DNA of 64,000 nucleotides from Neostapfia colusana (Eukaryota; Streptophyta; Magnoliopsida; Poales; Poaceae). The notes below the pieces were generated by a model. It did no database searches, had not been told where the DNA came from, and worked only from the letters and a program-made list of their open reading frames with translations. Shown here one piece after another: positions 1 through 10,611 of this stretch (its first letter is position 1; every line of letters starts with the position of its first letter). The stretch is taken from positions 22,232,824 to 22,296,823 of the forward strand of contig JASWHV010000007.1 of the NCBI GenBank assembly GCA_030760725.1, written 5' to 3'. The position numbers were made by a program, and so were the translations under genes.

Positions 1-1687
1 GCTCTGGCTGCTCTTGTGTCTCGATGTTCTGGTGATGTAGTCCTTCGTAGGTAGCTCCCTGAGCTTGTCCTTCTAATTACGATCACACACATACAAGGTT
101 CACAACAATCAATTATCATGCACAAACTTTAACCAAGATGCGATGATGCATATGCATGCTAATCCTATGGTGCTGTTTCATTAGATCAGTTTGTACGTGT
201 TCTTGCATGGCTTGCATGGGTTTTAGGATGAACAGAGGTGTTCGGATCAAATGTGGATGTGGCGATGATCTTGACTCAGGATCTAGATCAGACCGATCAA
301 CACAAGATCTGTCCACGAAAAAGCTTTTGTTCGAAGGGATCGAAGAACAGATGCAAAGAAAAAAAACACGATGATGTCGTAAGGTGTCATTGGAAACCTA
401 CCTTGCTTCCTTCGGGTCCTTCCTCTAGCAAAAACAGATCGTCGGCTCTCCTCCGGCGATGGCGATCGTGTCTGGCTCGTCGGCAGTCCCTCTGGTGGTC
501 AAACTCCGGCGAAGGGGTTTAGCTCGGCGAGTTTGGGGGCTAGAGATTCTAAGTTGTCGGCTTTAGAAAAGATGTTGCGACCAAAAGGTTGTTTCGGGTT
601 CTATTTATAAGAGGGAAACGAAGAGTCCTACTCTGATCGGAATTCGAATAAGAGTCCTATTCAAACTGTTTTTGGATCTTCACAACTTATCTTCAATTGA
701 TTTGGTTGCAGTATTCAACGTAGAAGAGTTTGTGTCGGTTTCCTCCGTGTCGGGCACTCGTGCATGGGAGAAAAACCGCTCCAGAATCGCGTCCTTACGC
801 AAGGATAAGCTCCGGAGGCTCCACGTGTCCAGCAGAGGCCTGGGCTTCCCTTTTCCGTAGAGGCGAGCTCTGGTTGTGCCGCGTGTCAGGCGGGCGAGAC
901 CTCCCTCTTCCTCAGAGGCGAGCTCCGCTTGCGCCACGTGTCTGGCGGACGGGGACCTCCCTCTCTCCAGAGGGGAGCTCCACGTGCGCCACGTTTCTGG
1001 TGGGTCGGGACCTCCCCTCTCAACAGACGCGAGCTCCGCGAATGCCACATGTCAGTGCCGGACCTCCCCTCTCTTCGGAGGTGGGCTCCGATAGTGCCAC
1101 GTGTCCTAGCAGCGCCAGACTTCCTTACTTCTCGTAGGTGAGCTTCGAGGTCGACACGTGTCCAACAGTGACGGTCCTCCTGGATATGAGCTCCGGAGGT
1201 GACACGTGTCCGGCAGTGTCGGACCTCCTGGAGACGAGCTCCCGAGGTGACACGTGTCCAGTAGGACCGGACCTCTCGGAGATGAGCTCCGAGAGCGACG
1301 TGTCCTGCGCGGCTGGTCCTCTCTTTTCCGCAATGCCTAGCTCCAGTGACGACACGTGTCCTGCGGGACTAGCCTCGCTTCTTCCGCAGAGGCTAGCTCC
1401 AGGGGTAACACGTGTCCCACAGGGTCGGACCTCGCTCCTTCCGCAGAGACGAGCCCCGAGCCTACCACGTAGCCAGTTTAGCGGCGGACCTCTCCCCCTT
1501 TTGCGGGGATGAGCTCCGAAGGCGCCACGTGGCCAGCGGGCCGCGGGAATTGTCTTTGGTGCTCTCTGTGGATTGGATTTGGCTCTTTTTGGCTATCTTT
1601 TTTATTCTTTCTCTATTTCTACTTCTTTTAAAATGTTTTCTCTATACAAAATATGAATGCATGCGGAAATCGAAATTGAGGGTGTCA
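1..1687 (-). repeat. Element A 3' LTR (partial)
   Basis: Aligns end to end with 7651-9337 with scattered substitutions and single-base indels. On the minus strand the LTR begins TGACACCC at 1687, next to a polypurine tract. About 580 bp of the LTR lies before the window start. It contains the G-box repeat array at 811-1553 and a minus-strand TATA box near 602-610. Confidence 0.93.
811..1553. repeat. Promoter-proximal minisatellite with G-box motifs (left LTR of A)
   Basis: About 14 imperfect units of 48-60 bp. Most start with GAGCTCCG and carry an ACGTG core followed by GGACCTC-type sequence. Ten exact CACGTG hexamers are present, most as CACGTGTC. The array lies about 200 bp upstream of the minus-strand TATA box, in U3. 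CACGTG is the known G-box and ACGTGTC an ABA-responsive type core in plants; any enhancer role is inference. Confidence 0.85.
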
Positions 1688-1705
1688 TAAATCTATCCCC
1701 CTTAA
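1688..1705 (-). other. Element A polypurine tract
   Basis: On the minus strand a purine-rich run with AAGGGGGATAGAT sits directly upstream of the LTR start at 1687. This is the expected plus-strand DNA primer site of an LTR retrotransposon. Confidence 0.8.
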
Positions 1706-1739
1706 ATTGAATCTCGCCCTCTAGATTCGCTAGTGGAAA

Positions 1740-2213
1740 ATAGATGATGGAATTCTGCCTTGATGTCTTCTTCACGCTCCCATGTGGCTTCAACTTCGGT
1801 GTCATGGCTCCATTGTACCTTGCACCAACAGATCACTTTATTCCTCGTGACCCTTTCCTTTACGTCCAAAATTCGGACAGGGTGATATACATAGTTCAGA
1901 TCCTCTTGAAGTTAAAGTTCATCCATCGGTACTTGCTCTTCTGGTACTCTCAAGCACTTCTTGAGCTGGGATACATGAAACACGTCATGTACGTCGGAGA
2001 GGTGTATTGGGAGCTCTAGTTGATAGGCTACTTCTCCTCGCTTGTCCAAAATTTTGAGTGGCCCGATGTAGCGAGGTGCTAGCTTGCCTTTGACGTTGAA
2101 ACGTCATTGGCCTCGGATAGGCGATACCTTAAGGTATACGAAGTCTCCTACTTCGAAAGTCAACTTCCTTCGCCTATTGTCCGCATAGCCTTTCTGTCGT
2201 GACTGAGCAGGCT
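1740..2213 (-). pseudogene. Element A integrase C-terminus and chromodomain, broken
   Basis: The minus-strand translation shows the integrase C-terminal block (KLAPRYIGP, then VAYQLELP and DVFHVSQLKKC), followed near 1750-1850 by a chromodomain-like segment with CKVQWSHDTEVEATWERE. This part of chromovirus integrase is known to bind histone marks and bias insertion. At least four in-frame stops interrupt the frame (for example near 2105 and 1895), so no product is expected. The segment is recognised by its close similarity to the same blocks in elements C and E. Confidence 0.8.
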
Positions 2214-3089
2214 TCAAGTTCTCCCGTACCATTTGACTTGCTTCTCAGCCTCTTGTAGCACTTCGGGTCCAAACACTTGGTTCTCTCCTGTCTCGTTCAA
2301 AAACAATGGTGTTCTACACCGTCTACCGTACAATGCTTCGAAAGGTGACATCTTCAAGCTGGCTTGATAGCTGTTGTTATAGGAGAACTCGGCATATGGC
2401 AAGCTCCTATCCCAACTTCGTCCATGCTTCAAGGCACATGCTCTCAACATGTTTTCCAAAATTTGGTTTGTCCTTTCTGTTTGTCCATCGTTCTGCGGGT
2501 GGTAAGCGGAGCTAAAATCTAGTCATGTACCCATAGCTTTATGCAGCTTCCTCCAAAATCTAGAGGTAAACTGAGAACCCCGATCTGAGACTATCCTCTT
2601 CGGGACTCAATGGCGGCACACGATTTGCTCCATGTATAGCTCAGCTAGATCTGTCACGCGGTACGTGGTTTTAACAGGAAGAAAATGAGCGGTTTTCGTC
2701 AATCGGTCCACGATAACCTATATGGAGTTGTAACCCGACCGAGTACGTGGCAATCCGACGATGAAATCCATACTGATGTCCTTCCACTTCTACTCGGGTA
2801 CCTTTAATGGTTGCAACAGTACAGCGGGTCTTTGATGTTGGGCCTTCACCCGTTGGCATGTGTCGCACAGGGCAACATATTCGACTATGTCTCTTTTCAT
2901 ACCATCCCACCAATAACAAGTTTTCAGGTCCTTGTACATCTTGGTACTTCCGGTATGTATGGAATAAGGTGAGTCATGTGCCTCCTTTAATATCGTGTCA
3001 CGAATGTGCTTCACGTTAGGCACACAAATCCTTTTTCCTAGCCAAAGCGTACCCTTCTCGTCTTCCTTGAAGTCCTTTTCTATTCCTTG
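2214..3089 (-). pseudogene. Element A integrase (zinc-binding and catalytic core), broken
   Basis: The H2C2 zinc-binding region is open at 2790-3023 (HTGSTKMYKDL, CDTCQRVKAQH). The catalytic core continues in the same frame but is cut by stops. Several replace tryptophan or arginine codons by C-to-T type changes: TGG to TAG at the W after VPE and at the W before VIVDRLT, and CGA to TGA after MGT. The last third is open again at 2214-2459 (LPYAEFSYNNSYQASLKMSPFEALYG). A stop at 3087-3089 separates it from RNase H. It would have inserted cDNA into the genome; it is inactive here. Confidence 0.88.
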
Positions 3090-3737
3090 TCAGATCCTTT
3101 CCTTGATCTCCTTGATCTCCTCATCCGCTGCTTGGCCATCTCTTATCTCTTGTTCCAGCGAAGAGTGGAGTTCCATTACTTCCATCTCGTTCAAGAAACC
3201 GAGATGTAACCATTCGAACTCCTTTCGTAGCTCGGGTGGTAGCTCCCGAACCGTGAGATGGTGACATGCTCCCTTCCGGCTCAATGCATCGGCTACTACA
3301 TTGGCCTTTCCGGGGTGATAGTTGATTCCAACATCATAATCCTTGATGAGCTCCAACCATCGATGTTGCCTCAAATTCAAATCCGTTTGAGTAAATATGT
3401 ACTTGAGGCTTTTATGATCCCTATAGATCTCACATCGGTGGCTAAGGATATAATGTCTCCAAATCTTCAATGCATGCACCACGGCTGCGAGTTCCAAGTC
3501 ATGGGTAGGGTAATTCAGCTCGTGCTTCTTTAAATGTCGTGAGGCATAGGCTACCACTTGTCCTTCTTGTATGAGCACACATCCGAGCCCTTGTCTAGAT
3601 GCGTCACAATATATGTCAAAGCTCTTGCTCACGTCCGGCAATACCAAAACCGGCGCTGTGGTTAGCCTTTTCTTGAGTTCCTCAAAGCTTTCTTGGCACG
3701 TTGGTGTCCATTGGAAGGCTCTTCCCTTTGTTAGCAT
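3090..3737 (-). pseudogene. Element A RNase H domain of pol
   Basis: 215 codons in the pol frame. The RNase H motifs are clear: FDIYCDASRQGLGCVL with the first catalytic Asp, then HDLELAAVVHALKIWRHYI, DHKSLKYIFTQ and YHPGKANVVADALSR. The domain would degrade RNA in RNA-DNA hybrids during reverse transcription. A TAG stop (3735-3737) just after the KPMT motif splits it from reverse transcriptase, and a TGA (3087-3089) splits it from integrase. No frameshift occurs within it. Confidence 0.9.
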
Positions 3738-4484
3738 CTACGTCATAGGCTTTGCTATCTTAGAGAAGTCCTTGATGAACCGGGGGTAGTATCCTGCCAT
3801 CCCAAGAAAACTCTGAATATCCCTCACGTTTTGCGATTGGTTCCACTTCAGAACATCTCCCACTTTTCCGGGATCAACCAATACTCCTTCCTCGGAGATG
3901 ATGTGGCCTAGGAACGATATCTCCTTTAGACAAAATTGACATTGGCTGAACTTGGCATACAATTGATGCTCTTGCAGCTTCTGTAATGTCAATCTCAAGT
4001 GTTCTTTATGTTCCTCCTCACTTTTTGAATACACCATGATATCGTCGACGAAAACCACGACGAACTTGTCCAAGTACTCCATGAAAACCTTGTTCATGAG
4101 GTACATGAAGTATGCAGGCGCGTTCGTTAACCCAAAAGACATAACGGTATATTCATAAGAACCATACCGTGTCCGAAAGGCAATGTTGGGTATATCAGAG
4201 GGCTTAATCTTCAGCTGGAAGTATCCTGACCGAAGATCAATCTTGTAAAAGACTCGGGCTCCCTTCATCTGGTCGAACATGTCCTCTGTACGGGGCAGAG
4301 GGTACTTGTTCTTGATCGTCACCTCGTTGAGAGACCTATAGTCCACGCACATCCTTTGGGTCCCATCCTTCTTGTCTATGAAGAGCACAGGGGCTCCCCA
4401 TGGTGACGAGCTTGGACGTATAAAACCCTTCTCTAGCTGCTCCTGGATTTGCTTCTTGAGTTCCACTAGTTCATTGACGGGCAT
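3738..4484 (-). pseudogene. Element A reverse transcriptase domain of pol
   Basis: 248 codons with all main RT blocks: GFIRPSSSPWGAPVLF, KKDGTQRMCVDYRSLN, KIDLRSGYFQLKI, MSFGLTNAPAYF, and the catalytic FVDD box in KFVVVFVDDIMVYSKS. The catalytic aspartates are intact. The frame is offset by 1 nt from the upstream gag-protease frame, with a frameshift near 4490-4500, just before MPVNELVELK. The Met at 4484 is therefore only the first Met after the shift, not a true start. It copies the element RNA into cDNA in the family. Confidence 0.92.
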
Positions 4485-5590
4485 CCTATATGATCTCTTT
4501 CTATAGGTGCAGTTCCGGGTACCAAGTCAATGGAAAACTCGATGTCCCGGTCAGGTGGAATACCGGGAAGTTCTTCCGTGAATACGTTCGAAAACTCTTG
4601 AACCACCTGAATGCTGTCCAGGGTTGTTTCTTCGACGTGGTTCAACGTCGCCTTCTCGGTTGTTGGTTGGGCTGACTCGAACTCGATACAAGTACCGTGC
4701 TCGTTTGTCAACTGCACGCTTCTCTCAGCACATTGGATTACTCTGTTGTGCTTGCTTAACCAATCCATTCCGAGTATTATGTCAAGCCCTTGGGAATCCA
4801 AGACAATGAGGTTGGCAAGGAAGTCTACCCCTCTTATTTTAAGGTTTACTTTCGGACATACTATATTAGTCCTCATCTCTCCACTGGGAGAATTAACCAA
4901 CATAATATATTTCGAGTGTGATATGGGTCGATTATACTTGGCAACATACTTGGATGATATGAATGAATGTGATGCTCCAGAATCAAATAGAATGGTGGCT
5001 GGGTTGGAGTTGGCAAGGAACATACCAATCACGACGTCCTCAGCCTGTTGCGCTTCCTCAGCAGAAACATGGTTCACATTGCCGCGAGCGTAGTTCTGCT
5101 GTCCATGGTTTCCTTGATTGGCTCCTCCGTTCGGCCGTGGGTTTTGCTTGGGCACGTTGCCTTGCTGTCCAGGACCTCTCCTCGGGCACTGGCTCGCGAA
5201 GTGTCCTGTTTCTCCGCATGCAAAGCATGCCTTGTTACCCACGACAGAAGGTACGTTGGGGCGGGGGTTTTGAACAGGAGCGCCCGTGTTTGGACGAGGC
5301 GCAGGAGGCAAAGGCACACGGGGTGCTTGCATGGTAGGACGTTGTTGTTGTGGCTGGTTAGGGCGAAAACTAGGAGTGGCCAATCCATACTGTGGTGCAG
5401 CTGGGGGCATGTACCGAGGGCGTACGTTGCTCCGTTGTAGCTGGTATGGCATCTTTCTCTTGCTCTCTTGCTCGATCTCTCGGATCTTGCTTTCAACCAC
5501 TATGGCTTTGTCAACTAGCTTATGGAAGCTCGCATAGTCATTGTTGAGGAGCTGAACTTGGATCTCATTGTTCAACCCTCTCATGAACAA
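4466..5590 (-). pseudogene. Element A Gag C-terminus, nucleocapsid and protease
   Basis: Continues the gag frame after a TAG stop at 5591-5593. Near residues 120-135 it has one CCHC zinc knuckle (CFACGETGHFASQC), the RNA-binding nucleocapsid motif. A proline- and glutamine-rich linker precedes it. The aspartic protease active site LFDSGASHSFIS is at about residues 201-212, followed by DIILGMDWLSKH. The C-terminus then leads to EYPDVF-like EFSNVFTEELPGIPPDRDIEF and PGTAPIER, where a 1-nt shift moves pol into another frame. The protease would cleave Gag-Pol. Confidence 0.9.
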
Positions 5591-5593
5591 GTA

Positions 5594-6427
5594 CTACTTC
5601 TGTTGGTCCGAGTTGACATCTTCAGGGGCATACCTCAAAAGCTGCGTGAACTTGTTGAGGTACTCATTCACACTCTTCTTACCTTGGCGGAGACCTTTAA
5701 ACTCTTGCCTCTTGAGCATCATGACACCAGCAGGGATGTAATGAGAGCGAAAACTCTCCTTGAACTCAGTCCAAGTAATAGTCTCCGGGTTGTCATGAGC
5801 ATTGCAAAGGGCATCCCACCAGTCAGCGGCAGCTCCCATAAGTTGGTGCTGCGTGAACTTGTTGAGGTACTCATTCACACTCTTCTTACCTTGGCGGAGA
5901 CCTTTAAACTCTTGCCTCTTGAGCATCATGACACCAGCAGGGATGTAATGAGAGCGGAAACTCTCCTTGAACTCAGTCCAAGTAATAGTCTCCGGGTTGT
6001 CATGAGCATTGCAAAGGGCATCCCACCAGTCAGCGGCAGCTCCCATAAGTTGGTGCGATGCAAAGAGAACCTTCTCTCGGTCATTGCACTGAACTATGGC
6101 AAGCTTCTTCTCCATGGACTTCAACCAGTCGTCAGCCAACATGGGATCATTAGCTTGAGCAAAAGTGGGTGGTCGAGTCCTCATGAACTCTCCCAGTCGG
6201 TTGTGAGCCGGCGGTGGTGGTGGTGCAGGAATGGGGTTGTTGTTGTTGGCTTGCAGTTGACCCAAAGTTTGGATCATAGTTTGCATAAGCTGATTCTGCA
6301 TAGCCATCAACCGTTCCAGATTGTTTGCACCAGCTCCGGGGTTGTCATTCTCAGGAACTTTGACGTGGTCCTCTTCTTGGTTGCCACGGACGTTCCTCCC
6401 TTGACGGCCGGCGTTTCCTATCACCAT
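5594..6427 (-). pseudogene. Element A Gag capsid region, with an internal duplication
   Basis: I place the start at the ATG at 6427 (MVIGNAGRQGRN) because a polypyrimidine-like tract ending in CAG sits directly in front of it. Upstream in-frame codons carry no gag similarity. The retrotransposon gag (capsid) motif WWDALCNAHDNPETITWTEF with SHYIPAGV and KSVNEYLNKFTQ occurs twice because of a 207 bp in-frame tandem duplication. TAG at 5591-5593 ends the open part before FMRGLNNEIQ. Gag forms the virus-like particle in the cytoplasm. Confidence 0.9.
5641..6054 (-). repeat. 207 bp tandem duplication inside gag
   Basis: 5641-5847 and 5848-6054 are direct repeats of exactly 207 bp (69 codons). I see one difference between them (A at about 5749, G at about 5956). 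The unit encodes the core capsid segment from HQLMGAAADWW to LNKFTQ and stays in frame. Confidence 0.95.
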
Positions 6428-7050
6428 CTGTGAGAGAGAGTCGGATAGAATAGAGGTTAGAAGTTTAGATAGATCCCCCTTACTATATGCATCAAGGTGG
6501 ATTGCTACATATATTAGCCTTATATGAGGATGTGAACAAGTGCCGAGGCATCTCACACCTTTTTACTATATGTGGATATGGACAACGCTGAAACGTCCCA
6601 CAACTCACACTAAGCACACAAGCACAACAATCATCACAAGGTTTCACTCAACTCCTATATTCAAGCTTATTCAATAGGGGTCCTATAGGGTTTTTGGGGT
6701 GATACCAATCTGTGATTTCACCCTATGTCAAGGTGGTTCCAATGCCAATCTATGCATTTTACCTAAGCTTGCATTCTATGGTCAGCGTGGCTTCTAATAC
6801 CAATCTGTTACTAGGGGTGCGTCCTACAGTCAAAGTGGCAGCTTGATACCAATCTATGAATTGTACCAATCTGTGATCTTATCTAGGCCTGTGACCTACA
6901 GTCAACCGTGGTATCTATACCAATCCGTGACTAGGTATGGCAGCTCTACTATCAATCTGTGATTTCTATCTAGGTGTGTGACCTACGATCAACCCATGGC
7001 TTATAAAACCAAACTGTGATCTATCTAGGTGTGTGATCTACCGTCAACCG
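6428..7050 (-). other. Element A 5' leader with a PBS-like repeat array
   Basis: No coding sequence is recognised between gag and the PBS. From 6701 to 7072 the motif GATACCAATCTGTGA (plus strand), which is the PBS plus LTR-end junction, recurs about nine times with decay. Several copies are followed by TCTAGGTGTGTGACCTAC and GTCAACCGTGG blocks, giving an imperfect 60-70 bp tandem structure. The stretch 6428-6700 holds nothing I can identify beyond a gag-proximal splice-acceptor-like tract. Confidence 0.75.
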
Positions 7051-7064
7051 TGGCTCTGATACCA
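7051..7064 (-). other. Element A primer binding site (initiator tRNA-Met type)
   Basis: The minus strand reads TGGTATCAGAGCCA, the standard plant initiator methionine tRNA-type PBS, five bases inside the LTR end. Confidence 0.93.
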
Positions 7065-8250
7065 ATCTGTGACGCCCCTGTTCTGAGAGGAAACCTCTCT
7101 GAACCGAGACTGATGCATATGTGTGCCCAGGATGTTCATCACACATATACATATGTTCCACAAGCCGAATTCAGAATATATATAACCACGAATAACAGGG
7201 TTTATTACAATGTCTCATGAGTCTTGGACACATTCTAGAAGCGGAAGTCTTATCTTAGTAGCGGAAGTCTTATTCTAGCAGTGGAAGTCTTCACTAGTGC
7301 AGAAGCAAACTAAGCACCATCTCATTATACCTCATTCACAAACCCAACTTGCCTAGATCTCCCTCAGATTCATGTTCATTAACAATATTCGTTTCTCATT
7401 ATTCATACAAGTGCAGTTAGCTAGACACGTCTATCTTGCTTCCTGTATCCCATGGACTCAGCGAAGCATAAAAGCAAAACCATATCCGACTCTTTAACTT
7501 TCCCGGTGACAAGGGTGGTTAAAAAACTAGTAAACTCTTATAAAAGGGTTTCTCATCATGTTGACTCAAGCACACACACCTTTTCGCAAACAAAACAGTT
7601 TTCAAAATATGGGATCAATATGGTCAAGGGGCACTTGCCTTGTTCTTGCGGCTCTGGTTGCTCTTGTGTCTTGATGTTCTGGTGCTGTAGTCCTTCGTAG
7701 GTAGCTCCCTGAGCTTGTCCTTCTAATTACGATCACACACATACAAGGTTCAAGCAATCAATTATCATGCACAATCTTTAACCAAGATGCGATGACGCAT
7801 ATGCATGCTAATCCTATGGTGCTGTTTTATTAGATCAGTTTGTACGTGTTCTTGCATGGCTTGCATGGGTTTTACAATGAACAGAGGTGTTCAGATCAAA
7901 TGTGGATGTGGTGATGATCTTGACTCAGGATCTAGATCAGACCGATCAACACATGATCTATCCACGAAAAAGCTTCTGTTCGAAGGGATCGAAGAACAGA
8001 TGCAAAGAAAAAAAACACGATGATGTTGTAAGGTGGTATTGGAAACCTACCTTGCTTCCTTCGGGTCCTTCCTCTAGCAAAAACAGATCATCGGCTCTCC
8101 TCCGGCGATGTCGATCGTGTCTGGCTCGTCGGCGGTCCCTCCAGTGGTCAAACTCCGGCGAAGGGGTTTAGCTCGGTGAGTTTGGGGGCTAGAGCTTCTA
8201 AGTTGTCGGCTTTAGAAAAGATGTTGCGACCAAGGGGTTGTTTCGGGTTC

Positions 8251-8258
8251 TATTTATA
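8251..8258 (-). promoter_or_regulatory. LTR TATA box of element A
   Basis: The minus strand reads TTATAAATAGA within CCTCTTATAAATAGAACCC, about 200 bp downstream of the repeat array. It is the likely core promoter of element transcription. Confidence 0.7.
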
Positions 8259-8455
8259 AGAGGGAAACGAAGAGTCCTACTCTGATCAAAATTCGAATAA
8301 GAGTCCTATTCAAACTGTTTTTGGATCTTAACAACTTATCTTCAATTGATTTGGTTGCAGTATTCAACGTAGAAGAGTTTGTGTCGGTTTCCTCCGTGTC
8401 GGGCACTCGTGCATGGGAGAAAAACTGCTCCAGAATCGCGTCCTTACGCAAGGAT

Positions 8456-9203
8456 AAGCTCCGGAGGCTCCACGTGTCCAGCAGAGGCCTGGGCTTCCCT
8501 TTTCCGCAGAGGCGAGCTCTGGTTGTGCTGCGTGTCAGGCGGGCGATACCTCCCTCTTCCTCAGAGGCGAGCTCCGCTTGCGCCACGTGTCTAGTGGGCA
8601 GGGACCTCCCTCTCTCCAGAGGCGAGCTCCGCGTGCGCCACGAGTCTGGTGGGTCGGGACCTCTCCTCTCAACAGAGGCGAGCTCCGTGAGCGCCACGTG
8701 TTAGTGCCGGACCTCCCCTCTCTTCGGAGGTGGGCTCCGATAGTGCCACGTGTCCTAGTAGTGCCATACCTCCTTACTTCTCGGAGGTGAGCTCCGAGGC
8801 TGACACGTGTCCAACAGTGACGGTCCTCCCGGAGATGAGCTCCGGTGGTGACACGTGTCCGGCAGTGTCGGACCTACCGGAGACGAGCTCCGGAGGTGAC
8901 ATGTGTCCTGTAGGACCGGACCTCTTGGAGATGAGCTCCGAGAGCGACACGTGTCCCGCGCGGCTGGTCCTCTCTTTTCCGCAGTGCCTAGCTCTGGTGA
9001 TGACACGTGTCCTGCGGGACTGACCTTGCTCCTTCCGCAGAGGCTAGCTCCGGGGGCAACACGTGTCCCACGAGGTCAGACCTCGCCCCTTCCGCAGAGA
9101 CGAGCCCCGAGCCTGCCACGTAGCCAGTTTAGCGGCGGACCTCTCCTCTTTTGCGGGGATTAGCTCCGAAGGCGCCACGTGGCCAGCGGGCCGCGGGAAT
9201 TGT
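8456..9203. repeat. Promoter-proximal G-box minisatellite (right LTR of A)
   Basis: The same approximately 14-unit array as at 811-1553, unit for unit, with ten exact CACGTG hexamers. The two arrays have mutated at different units (for example the unit reading GACATGTGTCC here is GACACGTGTCC on the left), yet both keep ten hexamers. Confidence 0.85.
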
Positions 9204-9344
9204 GTTCGATGCTCTCTGTGGATTGGATTTGGCTCTTTTTGGCTATATTTTTTATTCTTTCTTTGTTTCTACTTATTTTAAAATGTTTTCTCTATACAAA
9301 ATATGAATGCATGCAGAAATCAAAATTGAGGGTGTCACACCAAT

Positions 9345-10611
9345 TTGGCGAGTGCAACTTTCAAAGGGAAAGGAGCTGAGAAATCCAAAAGGCTCAGGGA
9401 AGAAGAGGTCTACAAGTATGAGAAGTCCACATCAGACCCTCGTTTCTGGTGTGACTTCCATTGTGACTACTACCGGCTCGTCTATCTTCCAATGAAGACA
9501 CCGGTAGTCGATGCTCAGTGGGTGGATTGGCCCTACATGGCAAACAAGAAGCATCAAGCTTTTGATGCAGTGATTGAAGCGGTAGAACGCCATGGGATCA
9601 AGGAGTTGATGGCTTTTCAGTATGACTGGAACATTGAGATCATAGTCCAATTCTACACCACCTGTTACTTCCACACCTATGGAAACAGAAAGATCACTTG
9701 GATGACAAATGGTGTGGTGTACTCGATGCTATAAGATGAGTTTGCAAGGATCCTTGGGCTTGAGGAGAACTTGAACTATGAGATCATAGCTCACAATGGA
9801 AGGACCTTGGGAAAGGATGACTTGGATTTTATGTATCCCTCATACCTCACCTATGAGCCATCCTCAACTCACAACATCAAGCCATTCTTTGGAGTGCTCA
9901 ACAGAATCCTGAGGAAGACACTAGCTCCCAAAGATGGTGATGTGGTATGATACAAGGGTATCTCAGAAACTTGTTGAAGCTACTCAATGAAGAAGAGCGG
10001 TTCAACATCTTCGACTACATATACAACGATATCTTCAACATCTCTTACACCCCAAACAGGTCCTGTGTATACGCACCATATATCATGTGCATGATAGAGA
10101 GAGTCACAGGCATGGAATTTGTAAAGGATGTGAAGCACAGGAAGCTACATCCACAAATGCCGACTCCTCTTCGTCGCCCTCCTGTGTTTTTGGGTAGGAG
10201 CTCCTCTGCAGCTCCATTCTCTTCAGCTGGGCCATCTGCTCCTCCATCGTCAAATGACTCCTATAGTGTGGTGCTCAAAATATTCACATTTTCTCCTCGT
10301 GCTGGAAGGTGGAAATTCGCACGCACAAAATGAAGCAATGGTTTGAGAAGCATCTCAAGGCAATGTGCAACAAGATGAAGATACCTATGTCTCCACCGTC
10401 ATTGGAAGATGAAGAAGCGACAGAGTTTCCCACTCTCACCGAGGACGAGCTTACCTACTTTGGTGAAGACGGTTCCTCCTCTGCTGCTCCTCCAACCTCC
10501 CACGCTGAGGACGAGCTTGCCTACCGAGGACGATGAAGACGACGATGAGGATGAGGTTGAGGAGACTCAAAGTGACCAAGATGAAGATCAAGATGAAGAT
10601 GATAACGATTA
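9345..10611 (+). pseudogene. Sirevirus-like accessory (env-position) ORF, broken
   Basis: Three frames carry consecutive parts of one protein. 9345-9950 reads from MASATFKGKGAEKS through FWCDFHCDYYRLVYLP and QWVDWPYM, with stops at 9732-9734 and 9948-9950. After a 1-nt shift, 9947-10333 continues with QGYLRNLLKLLNEEERFN and YAPYIMCMIERVTG. A further shift leads to a charged tail (KQWFEKHLKAMCNKMK) and an acidic Asp/Glu run ending at 10611. I recall the FW.DFH and QWVDW motifs from grass proteins annotated as putative plant transposon proteins. The function is unknown. The upstream part is cut by element A. Confidence 0.6.

Larger units (their letters stand above)
1..9337 (-). mobile_element. 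Element A: Ty3/gypsy chromovirus, minus strand, left LTR cut by window edge
   Basis: Two long direct repeats (1-1687 and 7070-9337) flank a minus-strand interior that reads PBS, gag, protease, reverse transcriptase, RNase H, integrase and chromodomain from right to left. Domain order and the C-terminal chromodomain place it in the Ty3/gypsy chromoviruses; a Tekay-like clade is likely but not proven. A hand-counted sample of about 190 bp between the LTRs shows about 7 substitutions. It is dead: the interior has one frameshift and many in-frame stops. The right flank (CACCA at 9338-9342) should be the target-site duplication, but its partner lies off the window. It interrupts the accessory-ORF region of the Sirevirus-like element on its right. 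Confidence 0.93.
7070..9337 (-). repeat. Element A 5' LTR
   Basis: 2268 bp. It starts TGACACCC on the minus strand at 9337 and ends GGCGTCA at 7070, giving TG...CA ends with a short inverted repeat. In minus-strand order it carries the G-box array (9203-8456), a TATA box (8258-8251), and a 20 bp triplicated motif (GCGGAAGTCT on the plus strand at 7241, 7261 and 7281 with one variant) near the R/U5 end. Confidence 0.95.

Noticed and set aside
680..1512. Several long ORFs in both strands across the A LTR array (also 8254-9163)
   Set aside because: They are by-products of the GC-rich tandem repeats, with low-complexity Ser/Pro/Arg translations in all frames.
5522..6433. Plus-strand ORF of 303 codons
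   Set aside because: It is antisense to element A gag and repeats because of the 207-bp duplication. No recognisable motif.
7070..7074. Alternative LTR end two bases further in (GTCACA instead of GTCA)
   Set aside because: TGACGCC at 7070 pairs better with the TGACACC start of the LTR as a terminal inverted repeat.
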